Below, in pieces: positions 1-7,587 of a stretch of DNA of 20,306 nucleotides. The stretch comes from a virus. The notes beneath the pieces are model-generated. The model did no database searches. It had not been told where the DNA came from and was given only the letters and a program-made list of their open reading frames with translations. How positions within the stretch are numbered: position 1 is the stretch's first letter; each line of letters opens with the position of its first letter. The stretch is from positions 1 to 20,306 of IMG/VR virus record IMGVR_UViG_3300045020_000174; one strand, written 5' to 3'. The translations under genes and the position numbers were made by a program.

Positions 1-94
1 CTCGGTCCCGTAGCCGGACGAAAGCGTAAGCAGGACCCGGGATATCGATCGTATGCCCGGGAGCACCGCCCGCCGGAAACCACGGGACAAACAC

Positions 95-175
95 GGGTCA
101 GTGGCGCAGTGGCGACCGCGCTTGACTGTAAATCAAGTATCCCACCCGGAGGTTCGAGTCCTCCCTGGCCCACCA
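95..175 (+). tRNA. tRNA-Tyr (anticodon GTA)
   Basis: A full cloverleaf can be folded. The acceptor is GGGTCAG (95-101) with CTGGCCC (165-171), one T-G pair. The anticodon stem is CTTGA/TCAAG around the loop CTGTAAA (126-132), giving GTA. The T arm is GGAGG, loop TTCGAGT, CCTCC (148-164). Discriminator A172 is followed by encoded CCA. The variable region is only about 10 nt and forms no hairpin. Bacterial tRNA-Tyr normally has a long variable arm, so this is a compact, phage-type version. Confidence 0.9.
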
Positions 176-176
176 C

Positions 177-249
177 GCACTCGTAGCTCAGGGGACAGAG
201 CGCCAGGTTCCGGACCTGGATGCCGGAGGTTCGATTCCTCTCGGGTGCA
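177..249 (+). tRNA. tRNA-Arg (anticodon CCG)
   Basis: Complete cloverleaf. The acceptor is GCACTCG (177-183) with CGGGTGC (242-248). The D arm is GCTC/GAGC. The anticodon stem is CCAGG/CCTGG around TTCCGGA, giving CCG, which reads the CGG arginine codon. The T arm is GGAGG, TTCGATT, CCTCT. Discriminator is A249 and no CCA is encoded. It starts one base after the CCA of the Tyr tRNA, so the two are probably co-transcribed. Confidence 0.9.
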
Positions 250-402
250 CGCGAGTCTGGTGTAAGAGGCCGGCTCCCGCCTGGTCCGTGCGCACGGGCC
301 GGGCGGGACAGGGACCTCGCCGCGAAGGGCGTGAAACCATGGATAACGCGCCCGGACAGCACGCTCCGGTTCCACCCGGGGTAGTCCTGGCAGAATCCAG
401 GG
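250..402. other. Gene-free spacer with GC-rich hairpin
   Basis: I see no convincing protein gene here. The palindrome CCGTGCGCACGG (286-297) lies in an 8-bp hairpin (283-300) without a following T-run, so it is not a classic terminator. A second hairpin, CCTGG/CCAGG, is near 387-400. The stretch may be decayed tRNA-array sequence because tRNA-like pieces lie on both sides. Confidence 0.3.
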
Positions 403-440
403 GCTCGCGCCAGCAAAGCGCGTCACGCGGGTTCGATTCC
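403..440 (+). pseudogene. tRNA-like remnant upstream of tRNA-Cys
   Basis: Positions 406-422 fold as a perfect anticodon-like arm, CGCGC/GCGCG around the 7-nt loop CAGCAAA. The loop has A where tRNAs have the invariant U33. It is followed by a T-loop signature, GGTTCGATTCC (430-440), whose 3' stem strand is missing because tRNA-Cys starts at 440. No acceptor partner is visible. Its first 12 nt, GCTCGCGCCAGC (403-414), recur at 12079-12090 beside a permuted tRNA-like locus, and CACGCGG (424-430) recurs at 12118-12124. It is most likely a rearranged tRNA fragment. Confidence 0.4.
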
Positions 441-511
441 GCAGTATGGCCGAGTGGCTGAGGCACGTGCCTGCAAAGCACGATACCGGGGTTCGATTCC
501 CCGTACTGCGT
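440..511 (+). tRNA. tRNA-Cys (anticodon GCA)
   Basis: Complete cloverleaf. The acceptor is CGCAGTA (440-446) with TACTGCG (504-510), a perfect 7 bp. The anticodon stem is CGTGC/GCACG around CTGCAAA, giving GCA. The T arm is CGGGG, TTCGATT, CCCCG. Discriminator is T511, the base expected for tRNA-Cys. No CCA is encoded. Confidence 0.92.
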
Positions 512-578
512 CTAAGTTCAGCAGCATCTGTAATCCGCTTCTGCCTCTATGATCTTCACTGTGAGCGAGGGCCAGAAG

Positions 579-719
579 ATGATCGCCGGGATGTTCTTCT
601 CGACTACCATCATGGCCGCCGGCTGCCTGGAGATCACGGCAGGTTACCGCCTGATCGGCATGCTGTGCTTCGCCGCCTCGGTCGTCGGCTGGCTGGGACT
701 CTACTTCCAGGCCCGGTAG
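579..719 (+). CDS. Small two-helix membrane protein
   Basis: A 46-residue protein, not recognised as a family member. Two hydrophobic stretches fill it, roughly residues 4-20 and 27-43, so it probably sits in the inner membrane as a hairpin. I chose ATG 579 because AGGG lies 7-8 nt upstream; an in-frame ATG at 549 would add 10 residues but has no ribosome binding site. The stop codon TAG (717-719) is made of bases that also form positions 8-10 of a tRNA-like 5' half beginning at 710, so the gene end and the tRNA acceptor overlap. A lysis or superinfection role would be a guess. Confidence 0.55.
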   Translation: MIAGMFFSTTIMAAGCLEITAGYRLIGMLCFAASVVGWLGLYFQAR

Positions 720-891
720 CTCAGGGGAAAGAGAGATAGCAAAGTGTGATGTCGTGTGCTCAAACTGTCACCGCGAGCGCACTTTCCGTCGGCTTGGCCT
801 AAAGGAAAAGGCACTGGCCTCCTAAGCCAGGCATACAGGTTCGAGTCCTGTAGTCGGCACCGCCTCGGGGGTTCGAATCCCTCTCGGGCCA
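710..891 (+). tRNA. Interrupted tRNA-like gene, halves flank tRNA-Arg(CCT)
   Basis: The 5' part has acceptor GGCCCGG (710-716), TA, and a D arm with GCTC and loop AGGGGAAA (719-733). The 3' part has T arm GGGGG, TTCGAAT, CCCTC (867-883), acceptor TCGGGCC (884-890) and discriminator A891. The acceptor strands pair over 7 bp, one of them G-T. Between them lie about 50 nt, with an 8-bp stem AAAGTGTG/CGCACTTT (741-748 with 778-785), and a complete tRNA-Arg (788-859). I could not identify an anticodon arm, so this may be a gene broken by insertion of the Arg tRNA rather than a working one. Confidence 0.45.
788..859 (+). tRNA. tRNA-Arg (anticodon CCT)
   Basis: Complete cloverleaf. The acceptor is GTCGGCT (788-794) with AGTCGGC (852-858), seven pairs with two G-T wobbles. 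The D arm is GCCT/AGGC. The anticodon stem is CTGGC/GCCAG around CTCCTAA, giving CCT, which reads AGG. The T arm is ACAGG, TTCGAGT, CCTGT. Discriminator A859 is followed by CC only. It reads a codon that is rare in GC-rich phage genes but appears in the endonuclease-associated AT-richer segments of this window. Confidence 0.9.
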
Positions 892-948
892 CTTTCGCGT
901 GTTCCGCTGCTGAGTTCCCCTCCGCCCTGGAAGCAGGGAGGAGGAACC

Positions 949-1281
949 ATGACCACGCCGATCCCGCCGGATACCGTCGCGGCCGGGCAGACCGGGCACC
1001 TCGATGCCCACAACGCCATCAGCGACATCCTGACGCAGTTCCAGACGCAGCTCGCCGGAATCCCTAACATCCGGCAGGGGACCGCCACGCTCGTGGCCGG
1101 CACCGTCAGCGTCTCGCTGTCCTCCACCGGCAGCTCCACCGTCGTGCTCGTCTCCAGGCAGACGCCCGGGGGCACCCTCGGCAGCCTCTCGGTGCCGACT
1201 ATCACGGCGGGCAGCGGCTTCACGATCACCTCCAGCTCCTCCTCCGAGACCTCCGCCGTCGGCTGGGTCGCCGTCGGCTAG
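949..1281 (+). CDS. Virion protein with tail-fibre-like C-terminal beta domain
   Basis: A 110-residue protein behind an excellent ribosome binding site (GGAGGAGG, about 7 nt before ATG 949). Residues 1-40 look helical. The rest is rich in Ser, Thr, Gly and Val, with a stretch around TLVAGTVSVSL and SRQTPGGTLGSLSV followed by SGFTITSSS. That type of segment occurs in many phage tail-fibre, spike and minor tail proteins as a small beta domain. It heads the + strand virion gene run. The structural role is an inference from composition, recalled motif similarity and neighbours; the exact role is unknown. Confidence 0.75.
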   Translation: MTTPIPPDTVAAGQTGHLDAHNAISDILTQFQTQLAGIPNIRQGTATLVAGTVSVSLSSTGSSTVVLVSRQTPGGTLGSLSVPTITAGSGFTITSSSSSETSAVGWVAVG

Positions 1282-1309
1282 CGGCCACGGAAGGTACAGG
1301 AGGAGATCA

Positions 1310-1870
1310 ATGACCATCACGGACACCGCCCTGCCGAACGCGGGCGACTCGCTGGCCGTCATGTGCCAGAACCAGATGGCCGGCCCCACGGTCATCGCGG
1401 GCGACGCCAAGCGCAACTACGAGGTCGTATTCGGCGGGAAGGGCGACCCGGACGGCAACGACGTCCAGCCGATCCCCGAGGCGCTGCTGCGCACCATCGC
1501 CTTCCAGCGGGCCATCAGCCGGGGCGTGCTGCTGGTCATCGAGGGCGACGACCACCCCGTGGTGCAGCAGGCCCTGGCCAGGGCGAACGACTCGTTCGCG
1601 AAGCGAATGAAGGCGCAGGACACCGCGAGCCGCGAGGTGCTCGACTCCCCGGCGCAGGACGACATCATCGTCGTCAACTGCATCGGCCCCGGCAGCCGCA
1701 AGGGGGCCGTCTGCGGCGACCAGGTGCCGCTGTCCGGCAAGGACAGCGGGAAGCCGCCGCTGTGCGACCGCCACAAGGGGCTGTCCGGCCACTGCGTCAA
1801 GCGCGGCGACGGCCCGTGGACCCTCGAAGAGGGCGACTACGACTACGGCTCCGAGGGAGCGCTGTTCTAG
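1310..1870 (+). CDS. Unknown phage protein with Cys/His-rich C-terminal half
   Basis: 186 residues, ribosome binding site GGAGGAG before ATG 1310. I do not recognise the family. The N-terminal two thirds contain a predicted helix near residues 55-100, including a run similar to ISRGVLLVIEGDDHPVVQQA. The C-terminal third carries Cys at about residues 124, 134, 151 and 161 with nearby His residues, a spacing that could bind one zinc ion. The next gene's ATG follows its stop codon directly, so the two are probably translationally coupled. Position between two virion genes suggests an assembly or structural role, but nothing in the sequence proves it. Confidence 0.75.
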   Translation: MTITDTALPNAGDSLAVMCQNQMAGPTVIAGDAKRNYEVVFGGKGDPDGNDVQPIPEALLRTIAFQRAISRGVLLVIEGDDHPVVQQALARANDSFAKRMKAQDTASREVLDSPAQDDIIVVNCIGPGSRKGAVCGDQVPLSGKDSGKPPLCDRHKGLSGHCVKRGDGPWTLEEGDYDYGSEGALF

Positions 1871-2296
1871 ATGGCATGGGGGCGCAACCCTGACCACTCG
1901 GCGATGACCGGGACGTACGACACCTCGGACACCGCCGGCTCCGACGCGCCCCACGCCGACCTGCGCGGGGTGACTTCCGCTTTCGACTACGCCCGCGCGT
2001 CGGACCTGGCGTGGGCGCTGCGCGCGATGGACCCCGCCGACGAGGCGGTCAGCCCGAACGTCGTCCAGACGAGCCCCGGGCTGACCGTCAACCGGGGCGA
2101 CCCGGACGGCGACAGGCAGCGGGTCACCGCCGCCGCCGAGCGGGCCAGGCGCGCCCTGGAAGAGGCAGGAATGGAGCTTGACCCGGCGACCGGGGCCGTC
2201 CGCTGGCGCGACCACACCGCGCCGTGGCAGAACCACGCCTCAAGCATCGGGCCGATGACCGTGGTTGACGAGAACACTGACCGGAGCGCCGGATGA
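1871..2296 (+). CDS. Unknown small phage protein
   Basis: 141 residues, no recognised family. It starts with ATG immediately after the previous stop codon, and its end overlaps the next start by the ATGA arrangement (2293-2296), so three consecutive genes are likely translated as one coupled unit. The sequence is polar and acidic, with a predicted amphipathic helix near residues 88-110 (around ERARRALEEAGMELD). No membrane segment, signal peptide or cysteine cluster. It is transcribed with virion genes on both sides. Confidence 0.7.
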   Translation: MAWGRNPDHSAMTGTYDTSDTAGSDAPHADLRGVTSAFDYARASDLAWALRAMDPADEAVSPNVVQTSPGLTVNRGDPDGDRQRVTAAAERARRALEEAGMELDPATGAVRWRDHTAPWQNHASSIGPMTVVDENTDRSAG

Positions 2297-4626
2297 CCAC
2301 CCCTGCCGACTTCTACGGCGTCCCCCTGGTCGGGACGGCCGAGCAGACCGACACCATCACGCTGTCGCACACGTCTGCGGCTGCCCTGTCGAAGCAGTAC
2401 GTCGTCTCCTACCCGGCCCTGGAGACCGCCGGGGCGACCCCGACGGCCGACGTCATCACGGTGTACGACGTCACCACCTCCACCGAGCTGGCGGAGGGCA
2501 CCGACTACACCCTGACGATGACCGGGACCGCGCCGGAGACGGTCTCCTGGACGGTGACCCGGGTCAGCACCTCTTCGGCCTCGGCCGACGGGGACACCGC
2601 GCGGGTCACCTACCGCTACGGCACCGTCCCGGACACCAGCTACAACGCGGGCGACTTCCAGGGCGAAGAGGGCGCGGCCCCGATGGGCACCGCCTTCGAG
2701 GCGTCGGTCGAGCCCACCACCGGCTCGACTGCCGCCGGCGTCGGCGAGCAGGGACCCGGCGGCTCCCTCACCGACCCGGCGATGGGCACCCAGTCCAGCT
2801 CGGAGACCGGCGCGCCCGGGTCGGAGTACGCGGTCCACCCGGTCGAGCCGTCCGCCTTCGGGTGGACCGGGCCGGGCTCCCCGGACACCGAGGCGGTCTA
2901 CGGCGGCGACACCCCGGAGAGCTTCACCCCGAGCACCAACTACGAGACGGGCACGCTGGACACCACGGTGGCCGGCGGCTCCGACCTGGTGCCGTCGATG
3001 TACTCCAGCCCGCCGGGGTACCGCTCCCCGTCGGCCGGGGTCGCCGCAGCGACCAAGGACACGACCCTCACCGACATCCTCGGCAACCAGGTCAACGACA
3101 CCCCCAACCTGGTTGACGCCTCGTACTCGGCGACGCAGATCGACACCAGCTACATCGGCTCGCCCGCCGCGCCGACCCCGCTGGCGGTGCAGACCGACGT
3201 CTTCGCCGCCGCGCAGGGGTCCCAGCGGAACTACCTGACCCAGGCGGGCGTCGTCCCGTCAACGATCGTCGTGACCAACACCAGCACCTCCACGCTGATG
3301 GTGCTGAACACCGACTACACGGTGACCACTGCCGGGAACGGGCCGACCCTGGCGGCCTACGTCACCCCGGAGACCGGGACCAACTTCGCCAACGGCAACA
3401 ACATCTCGGTGACGTACTCCTACGGGGACGCCACCTACTGGGACTCCAACCCGCCGGCGTCGGTTCCCGGCGCGCCCACCATGAGCAGCGCGACCGCCGT
3501 CAACCGGGGCGCGCAGGTCACCTGGGCACCCCCGTCCACCGACGTCTACGTGCAGTATTACCTGCTCCAGGCCTCGGACCTGGGGACGATGTACGTCCCC
3601 TACACCGGCCAGCCGGTCAACTACGGGCAGGACGCCCCCGGCGGCGGCGGGACCGTCGGCCAGCCGACCTTCCAGTCCGACAGCCTGGTCCTCCTCGCGG
3701 CGGCGCTGAGCGCCCCGGCCACCCCCGGGGTGACCGGGAGCGGCTCCGGCGGGACGCTGACCGCCGGGACCTACCAGGCGAAGGTCACCTACGTGAACGC
3801 CAACGGCGAGTCGGCCGCCTCGGCGGCCGGGTCGGTCACCCTGACCTCCGGCCAGGACCTGGTGATCGCCTCCCCGACCGCCGTGACGAGCGCCACCGGC
3901 TGGTACGCCTACGTCACGGCGGCGGGCGGCAGCACCTTCTACCGCCAGCAGGCGGCCGGGTCCCCCACGGCGATCGGCACCAACCTGACGCTGACCGCCA
4001 ACCCGGCTACCACGGGCGCGCAGCCCCCGGCCGCGAACACCACCGGCACGAACCTGACCAAGAGCGGCATCCTCACCCCGCCGACGCAGCTCATCGTCCG
4101 GGACATCACCTCCTCCGCCCAGTCGATCGACGCCTCCGGGGAGATCGCCGGCGGCGAGGCCGACCCGCTCCAGGCGGACGGCCAGGTGCTGGAGTACGGC
4201 TACGACTACACGGTCACCACCAGCGGCACCGGCCCGTGGACCACCTACTCGATCGCGCTGGCTGCCGGGTCGGTGAACGCGGCGGCGGGCGACTCGATCA
4301 TCGTTGACTACTGGTACGGCGCTGACCCGTCCTCGGTGACGGCGGTGTTCACCCAGGGCCTGTACCAGAACGCCCCGGTCATCTACCGGCCCGACGGGAC
4401 CACCCCCTACAACCAGGGGTACGCCTTCCGGGTGGCGGCCGGCAACCAGCTCGGCCTCGGCCCCTACTCGGACTGGTCGGACTACGTCGTGCCGCTGAAC
4501 TACGGCGAGCCGCAGTCCAACGGCTCGATCACCGTCGGAACCGGGTCGCTCGACCCGGCCAACACCGTCAACCCGATATACTACCCATCGGGGGAAGTCA
4601 GGTCAGGTACTGGGCTCGGAGGGTAG
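2293..4626 (+). CDS. Large tail/fibre protein with fibronectin-type repeats
   Basis: 777 residues, rich in Thr, Ser, Gly, Tyr and Pro, typical of beta-structured virion proteins. At least two repeats of a domain ending in a motif like GTDYTLTMTGT or NTDYTVTTAGNGP occur (near residues 75, 335 and 635), each followed by a segment such as ISVTYSYG. A fibronectin type III-like domain starts near residue 390 (PGAPTMSSATAVNRG, VTWAPPS). Ribosome binding site GGAG precedes ATG 2293. The final codons (from about 4575) switch to ATA, CCA, AGG, TCA, GGT and ACT, unlike the GC-ending codons of the rest, and an HNH endonuclease gene follows two bases later. The present C-terminus is probably a replacement brought by that element. 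Confidence 0.8.
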   Translation: MTTPADFYGVPLVGTAEQTDTITLSHTSAAALSKQYVVSYPALETAGATPTADVITVYDVTTSTELAEGTDYTLTMTGTAPETVSWTVTRVSTSSASADGDTARVTYRYGTVPDTSYNAGDFQGEEGAAPMGTAFEASVEPTTGSTAAGVGEQGPGGSLTDPAMGTQSSSETGAPGSEYAVHPVEPSAFGWTGPGSPDTEAVYGGDTPESFTPSTNYETGTLDTTVAGGSDLVPSMYSSPPGYRSPSAGVAAATKDTTLTDILGNQVNDTPNLVDASYSATQIDTSYIGSPAAPTPLAVQTDVFAAAQGSQRNYLTQAGVVPSTIVVTNTSTSTLMVLNTDYTVTTAGNGPTLAAYVTPETGTNFANGNNISVTYSYGDATYWDSNPPASVPGAPTMSSATAVNRGAQVTWAPPSTDVYVQYYLLQASDLGTMYVPYTGQPVNYGQDAPGGGGTVGQPTFQSDSLVLLAAALSAPATPGVTGSGSGGTLTAGTYQAKVTYVNANGESAASAAGSVTLTSGQDLVIASPTAVTSATGWYAYVTAAGGSTFYRQQAAGSPTAIGTNLTLTANPATTGAQPPAANTTGTNLTKSGILTPPTQLIVRDITSSAQSIDASGEIAGGEADPLQADGQVLEYGYDYTVTTSGTGPWTTYSIALAAGSVNAAAGDSIIVDYWYGADPSSVTAVFTQGLYQNAPVIYRPDGTTPYNQGYAFRVAAGNQLGLGPYSDWSDYVVPLNYGEPQSNGSITVGTGSLDPANTVNPIYYPSGEVRSGTGLGG

Positions 4627-4628
4627 TA

Positions 4629-5243
4629 ATGGTGCAACCAGAAATTCTCTCCAAGGCGGTCCCGTTCAGGGAAAGACTGCTGTCGGGATACGTGATCGAC
4701 CTAGAGGCTCCTCCTGTTTACGACGAATCTCCCTGCTGGCCGTGGCAACGCGGAGGAACCCACGGCTACGGACAGATCCGCAAGAACGGGAAGAAAGTCA
4801 TGGCTCACCGGGCCATGTTCGAGGCATTCAACGGAGAGATACCTGAAGGACACGAGCCGGATCACCTCTGCCACGATCCTGCTGTGTGCAAGCTCGGCGA
4901 CGACTGCCCGCACCGTGCGTGCGGCAACCCGGCCCATATGAAGGCAGTCCCGTGGCCGGTAAACCGGGCCAGGAGCAACAGCGTCCCCGCTCTGAACGCC
5001 CTGAAGGGCTGCTGCCAGGTATGCGGCAGGGAATACGAGATCATCTGCGGCAGCAGGCGGTGCCGGACCTGCTGGCGCGACTACCAGAACGACTACCAGA
5101 GCGCGTATCGAAAGCGTCGGCGTGCGGAAACAGAGCCTGCGAAGATTCGCCGCTGGGCCAGGGAGAACGGTATGGCCGTGAACGAGAGCGGGCGCTTGTC
5201 CCCGGCTCTTCGTTCGCTTTACAGAGCAGCAACCGGAGGCTGA
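4629..5243 (+). CDS. HNH homing endonuclease (free-standing)
   Basis: 204 residues. The HNH nuclease core is visible: MAHRAMFEAFNG (about residues 58-69), then EPDHLCHD (about 77-84), then CGNPAHMKAV (about 97-106), giving the His, Asp-His and Asn/His residues of the metal-binding site, with extra cysteines (CKLGDDC). A C-terminal CQVCGREYEIICG...CRTCW four-cysteine knuckle (about residues 130-152) should bind zinc and help DNA recognition. The ribosome binding site GGAGGG is formed by the last codons of the preceding gene. Codon use is more mixed than in the neighbours, consistent with an invading gene. Its final codons GGA GGC TGA supply the ribosome binding site of the next virion gene. 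Confidence 0.88.
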   Translation: MVQPEILSKAVPFRERLLSGYVIDLEAPPVYDESPCWPWQRGGTHGYGQIRKNGKKVMAHRAMFEAFNGEIPEGHEPDHLCHDPAVCKLGDDCPHRACGNPAHMKAVPWPVNRARSNSVPALNALKGCCQVCGREYEIICGSRRCRTCWRDYQNDYQSAYRKRRRAETEPAKIRRWARENGMAVNESGRLSPALRSLYRAATGG

Positions 5244-5244
5244 C

Positions 5245-5904
5245 ATCGCGACCTACTCGACGGTCCTGGGGCTGAAGATCAACGACGAGAGCGACCCGTT
5301 CCAGCTCTCGGACTTCACCGCGAACTACGAGATCCTGGACGCCTCCCCCGGGACCTACATCTGCACGTCCACCACGCGCCCGAGCTGGGGGACGAGCCAG
5401 GCGGGCCGGATCATCTTCATGACCGACCTGAAGCAGACCAGCTACTGGGACGGGGCCAACTGGAACGACCTGCGGGACGCGGCCCCGGTGTTCGCGGGAG
5501 GGTACTTCCTGAACACCGGGCTGGCTCCGGGCTCGACGGCGAACTTCGGGCTGCTCACCTTCACCACGCCCCGGCCGTGCGCCCTGTCGATCATCGCGAC
5601 CGCGAACTACACCTACGCCTCCAACGCCTGGCAGGTGGTCACCCAGTCACTGACGTTCGACGGGACGCCTTCCACCATGGGCGGATTCTCCGAGCAGGTG
5701 CGGTGCGCCGGGGACCCGTTCAACTCCGGCGGCACGGTGGCGTCCAGCGCCACCTCCCTGGCGGTCATCCCGTCGGTGTCCGCCGGGCAGCACGTGGTCG
5801 GCCTGAAGACGCAGACGTCTCACATCTACTTCTCCCCGGTGAGCCTTCAGGGCGTTAAGATCATCGCGGTCATCTCCACCTTCGCGAGCGGAAACGTGCT
5901 GTGA
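5245..5904 (+). CDS. Minor tail protein with apparent AUC start codon
   Basis: 219 residues. The N-terminus (ATYSTVLGLKINDESDPF, then LDASPGTYICTSTTRPSWG) matches what I recall as the normal start of a common phage minor tail/fibre protein that begins Met-Ala-Thr-Tyr-Ser. Here the codon at the Met position is ATC (5245-5247). A perfect GGAGG (5235-5239) lies five bases upstream. The next in-frame ATG is at 5419, 58 codons inside the conserved part, and no GTG or TTG lies between. The rest is a beta-rich Ser/Thr/Gly protein, probably a fibre or spike subunit. The alternative is a gene damaged at its start by the adjacent endonuclease insertion. Confidence 0.7.
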   Translation: MATYSTVLGLKINDESDPFQLSDFTANYEILDASPGTYICTSTTRPSWGTSQAGRIIFMTDLKQTSYWDGANWNDLRDAAPVFAGGYFLNTGLAPGSTANFGLLTFTTPRPCALSIIATANYTYASNAWQVVTQSLTFDGTPSTMGGFSEQVRCAGDPFNSGGTVASSATSLAVIPSVSAGQHVVGLKTQTSHIYFSPVSLQGVKIIAVISTFASGNVL

Positions 5905-5911
5905 GGCTCAC

Positions 5912-6850
5912 GTGACCGTCGACCCCGGGCTCATCGACTGGCGCGAGCGCACGTACCTGTCCCAGTTCGCCCAGCCGCCGCTCACCTTCACCCTCTACGT
6001 CGGCGGCGTGCCCGCCGACCCCGACGGGGAGAGCGTCGCCGGCCGGCTGGTGATGGACAACCCGGACGGGTCGGAGGCGCTGCTCAGCACCTACTCCGCC
6101 GTGCGGGAGGGCACCGGGGTGTACGTCATCACCCCGTCCTCGGCCGACACCCAGACCCCGGGCTACGCCGAGCTGGACTGGTCATACGAGATCTCCGGGA
6201 ACAGCCAGCAGTACGCCTCCTACCTGGAGATCGGCCCGGCCAACCCGCACTACGACGCGCTGCCGCCGGAGATGCAGGACTTCCTGAACGACCAGGTGTG
6301 GGTGCGGTTCGCCGACCTCTTCGACTCCCCCGGGGGCGGTCCCAACGTCCAGGCCTACTTCCAGGCCCACTGGTCCCGGGGCCGCGCCGCGCAGATGATG
6401 GGCATCGCCCTGCACAAGATCAACGCGATGGCGCAGCCCTGGTCGAACTACACGCTCGACGGGGTAGACGGCCCTATGTACTCCATCCACTTCTGGGGCG
6501 GCCTCCTGGCCAGCTACACCTACGTGGAGTGCGTCAAGCAGCTCATCCGGGGCTACACCGAGCAGCCGCAGTTCTCCGGTCCGCCCGTCGCCCGGATGGA
6601 CCGCCGTGACTACGCCGACCGCTGGCGGCAGGCCCTGGCGGACGAGCAGGCCGAGCTGAAGTCCCTGCTCGACGTATTCAAGATAAGACATGTTATGACA
6701 GGCAGCCCCAAGGTGCTAGTTTCCGGTGGATCGTACGGAAGATATGCTCCCACCAGGATCGCAGGCTCCGTCGCAGCGCGACCGAGGATGTGGGCGAGGT
6801 GGTATTTATGCCTATTTGTCCGATTCGGATCTGGAGCTAAAACGCTATAA
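5912..6850 (+). CDS. Virion-associated protein with altered C-terminus
   Basis: 312 residues, GTG start with GAGG five bases upstream, seven bases after the preceding gene. Residues 1-110 form a beta-rich domain that looks like an immunoglobulin-like baseplate or tail domain (around FTLYVGGVPADPDGES and YAELDWSYEISG). Residues 115-250 are helical (YFQAHWSRGRAAQMMGIALH; ADEQAELKSLLDVF). From about 6675 the codons change to GTA, ATA, AGA, CAT, GTT and ACA, unlike the GC-rich first 255 codons. Residues after RPRMWARWY look like a run-on tail. An HNH gene begins 11 bases after the stop, so the end was probably replaced by that element. Tail or baseplate function is inferred from context. Confidence 0.75.
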   Translation: MTVDPGLIDWRERTYLSQFAQPPLTFTLYVGGVPADPDGESVAGRLVMDNPDGSEALLSTYSAVREGTGVYVITPSSADTQTPGYAELDWSYEISGNSQQYASYLEIGPANPHYDALPPEMQDFLNDQVWVRFADLFDSPGGGPNVQAYFQAHWSRGRAAQMMGIALHKINAMAQPWSNYTLDGVDGPMYSIHFWGGLLASYTYVECVKQLIRGYTEQPQFSGPPVARMDRRDYADRWRQALADEQAELKSLLDVFKIRHVMTGSPKVLVSGGSYGRYAPTRIAGSVAARPRMWARWYLCLFVRFGSGAKTL

Positions 6851-6861
6851 GCTTTCTTGCT

Positions 6862-7587
6862 ATGGCGACATGCGAGGAATGCAAGCGCGATGACGTGAAG
6901 ATCGTCGGCCGGAAGCGGTGCTCCCGCTGCTACCAGCAGTGGCGCAAGGACAACGCGCCTGAGTGCGCCGAGGACGGCTGCACGAAGCCGCAGCAGGCGC
7001 AGAAGCGATGCCCCCAGCACTACCAGCAATGGCGTGCGGCGCAAGTTCCCGGCGGTTTTGAGCTGCCTGATGGGAACTGGAGACCCGTCGCCGGATACGA
7101 GGGCCTGTACGTCGTCTCCGACCGGGGCCAGGTGCACAGCCTGCCCAGGGCGACTACTAGAGGACAGCTAGTCCGCCAGCGGCACGATCCGAACGGCTAC
7201 CTGATGGTCACCCTTTCTAGGAGCGGCGAGCACGAGTCGATCCGGGTGCACATACTGGTCCTGACGGCTTTCCGTGGGGTGTGCCCGCCCGGCAAGGAGG
7301 GCGCTCACGACGACGGGGACAAGGAAAACTGCACTCTGGGGAACCTGTTCTGGAAGACACGCTCCGAGAACATCCGCGACATTATCCGCCACGGCCGGCA
7401 CAAGTACGGCAATGCGACTCACTGCAAGTGGGGGCATAGGTTCACTAAGAGCAACACCAGGTTCGCCAAGAACGGACAGCGGGTCTGCCGCACCTGCGAC
7501 CGGACGCGCTGCTGCAAGGCGATTGACTGCAAGCTGAAGACCCACGACCACGAGGGGACCCCGTGGAAGGCACTGATCATCCTGTAG
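6862..7587 (+). CDS. NUMOD4-HNH homing endonuclease with zinc knuckles
   Basis: 241 residues. Order of parts: N-terminal cysteine pairs (CEECKRDD, CSRCYQQW, then CAEDGC and CPQHYQQW, residues 4-55) that look like two zinc knuckles; a NUMOD4 motif (WRPVAGYEGLYVVSDRGQV, about 73-91); an HNH core (RVHILVLTAFRG, then GAHDDGDKENC, then NLFWKTRSEN, about 125-170); and a C-terminal cysteine-rich region (CKWGHRF, CRTCDR). NUMOD4 plus HNH is a standard homing endonuclease arrangement. No good ribosome binding site precedes ATG 6862. It sits between a virion gene with an altered end and a short reading frame, so it may lie in a mobile intron or be free-standing. Confidence 0.88.
   Translation: MATCEECKRDDVKIVGRKRCSRCYQQWRKDNAPECAEDGCTKPQQAQKRCPQHYQQWRAAQVPGGFELPDGNWRPVAGYEGLYVVSDRGQVHSLPRATTRGQLVRQRHDPNGYLMVTLSRSGEHESIRVHILVLTAFRGVCPPGKEGAHDDGDKENCTLGNLFWKTRSENIRDIIRHGRHKYGNATHCKWGHRFTKSNTRFAKNGQRVCRTCDRTRCCKAIDCKLKTHDHEGTPWKALIIL

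Noticed and set aside
1-94. Possible tRNA fragment (GGTCC...GGACC, CGTAGC-like D arm)
   Set aside because: No T-loop signature or consistent acceptor; the left edge cuts any context.
53-265. Open frames across the Tyr and Arg tRNAs
   Set aside because: They run through complete cloverleaf tRNAs and have no ribosome binding site.
1307-2236. Long - strand open frame of 309 codons
   Set aside because: Antisense shadow of two + strand genes with strong ribosome binding sites and coupled start/stop codons; low-complexity Val/Arg/Gly composition.
7148-7178. GACTA/TAGTC pairing inside the NUMOD4-HNH gene as an intron P7
   Set aside because: It lies in the middle of the coding region with no room for P8 and no P3; more likely chance.
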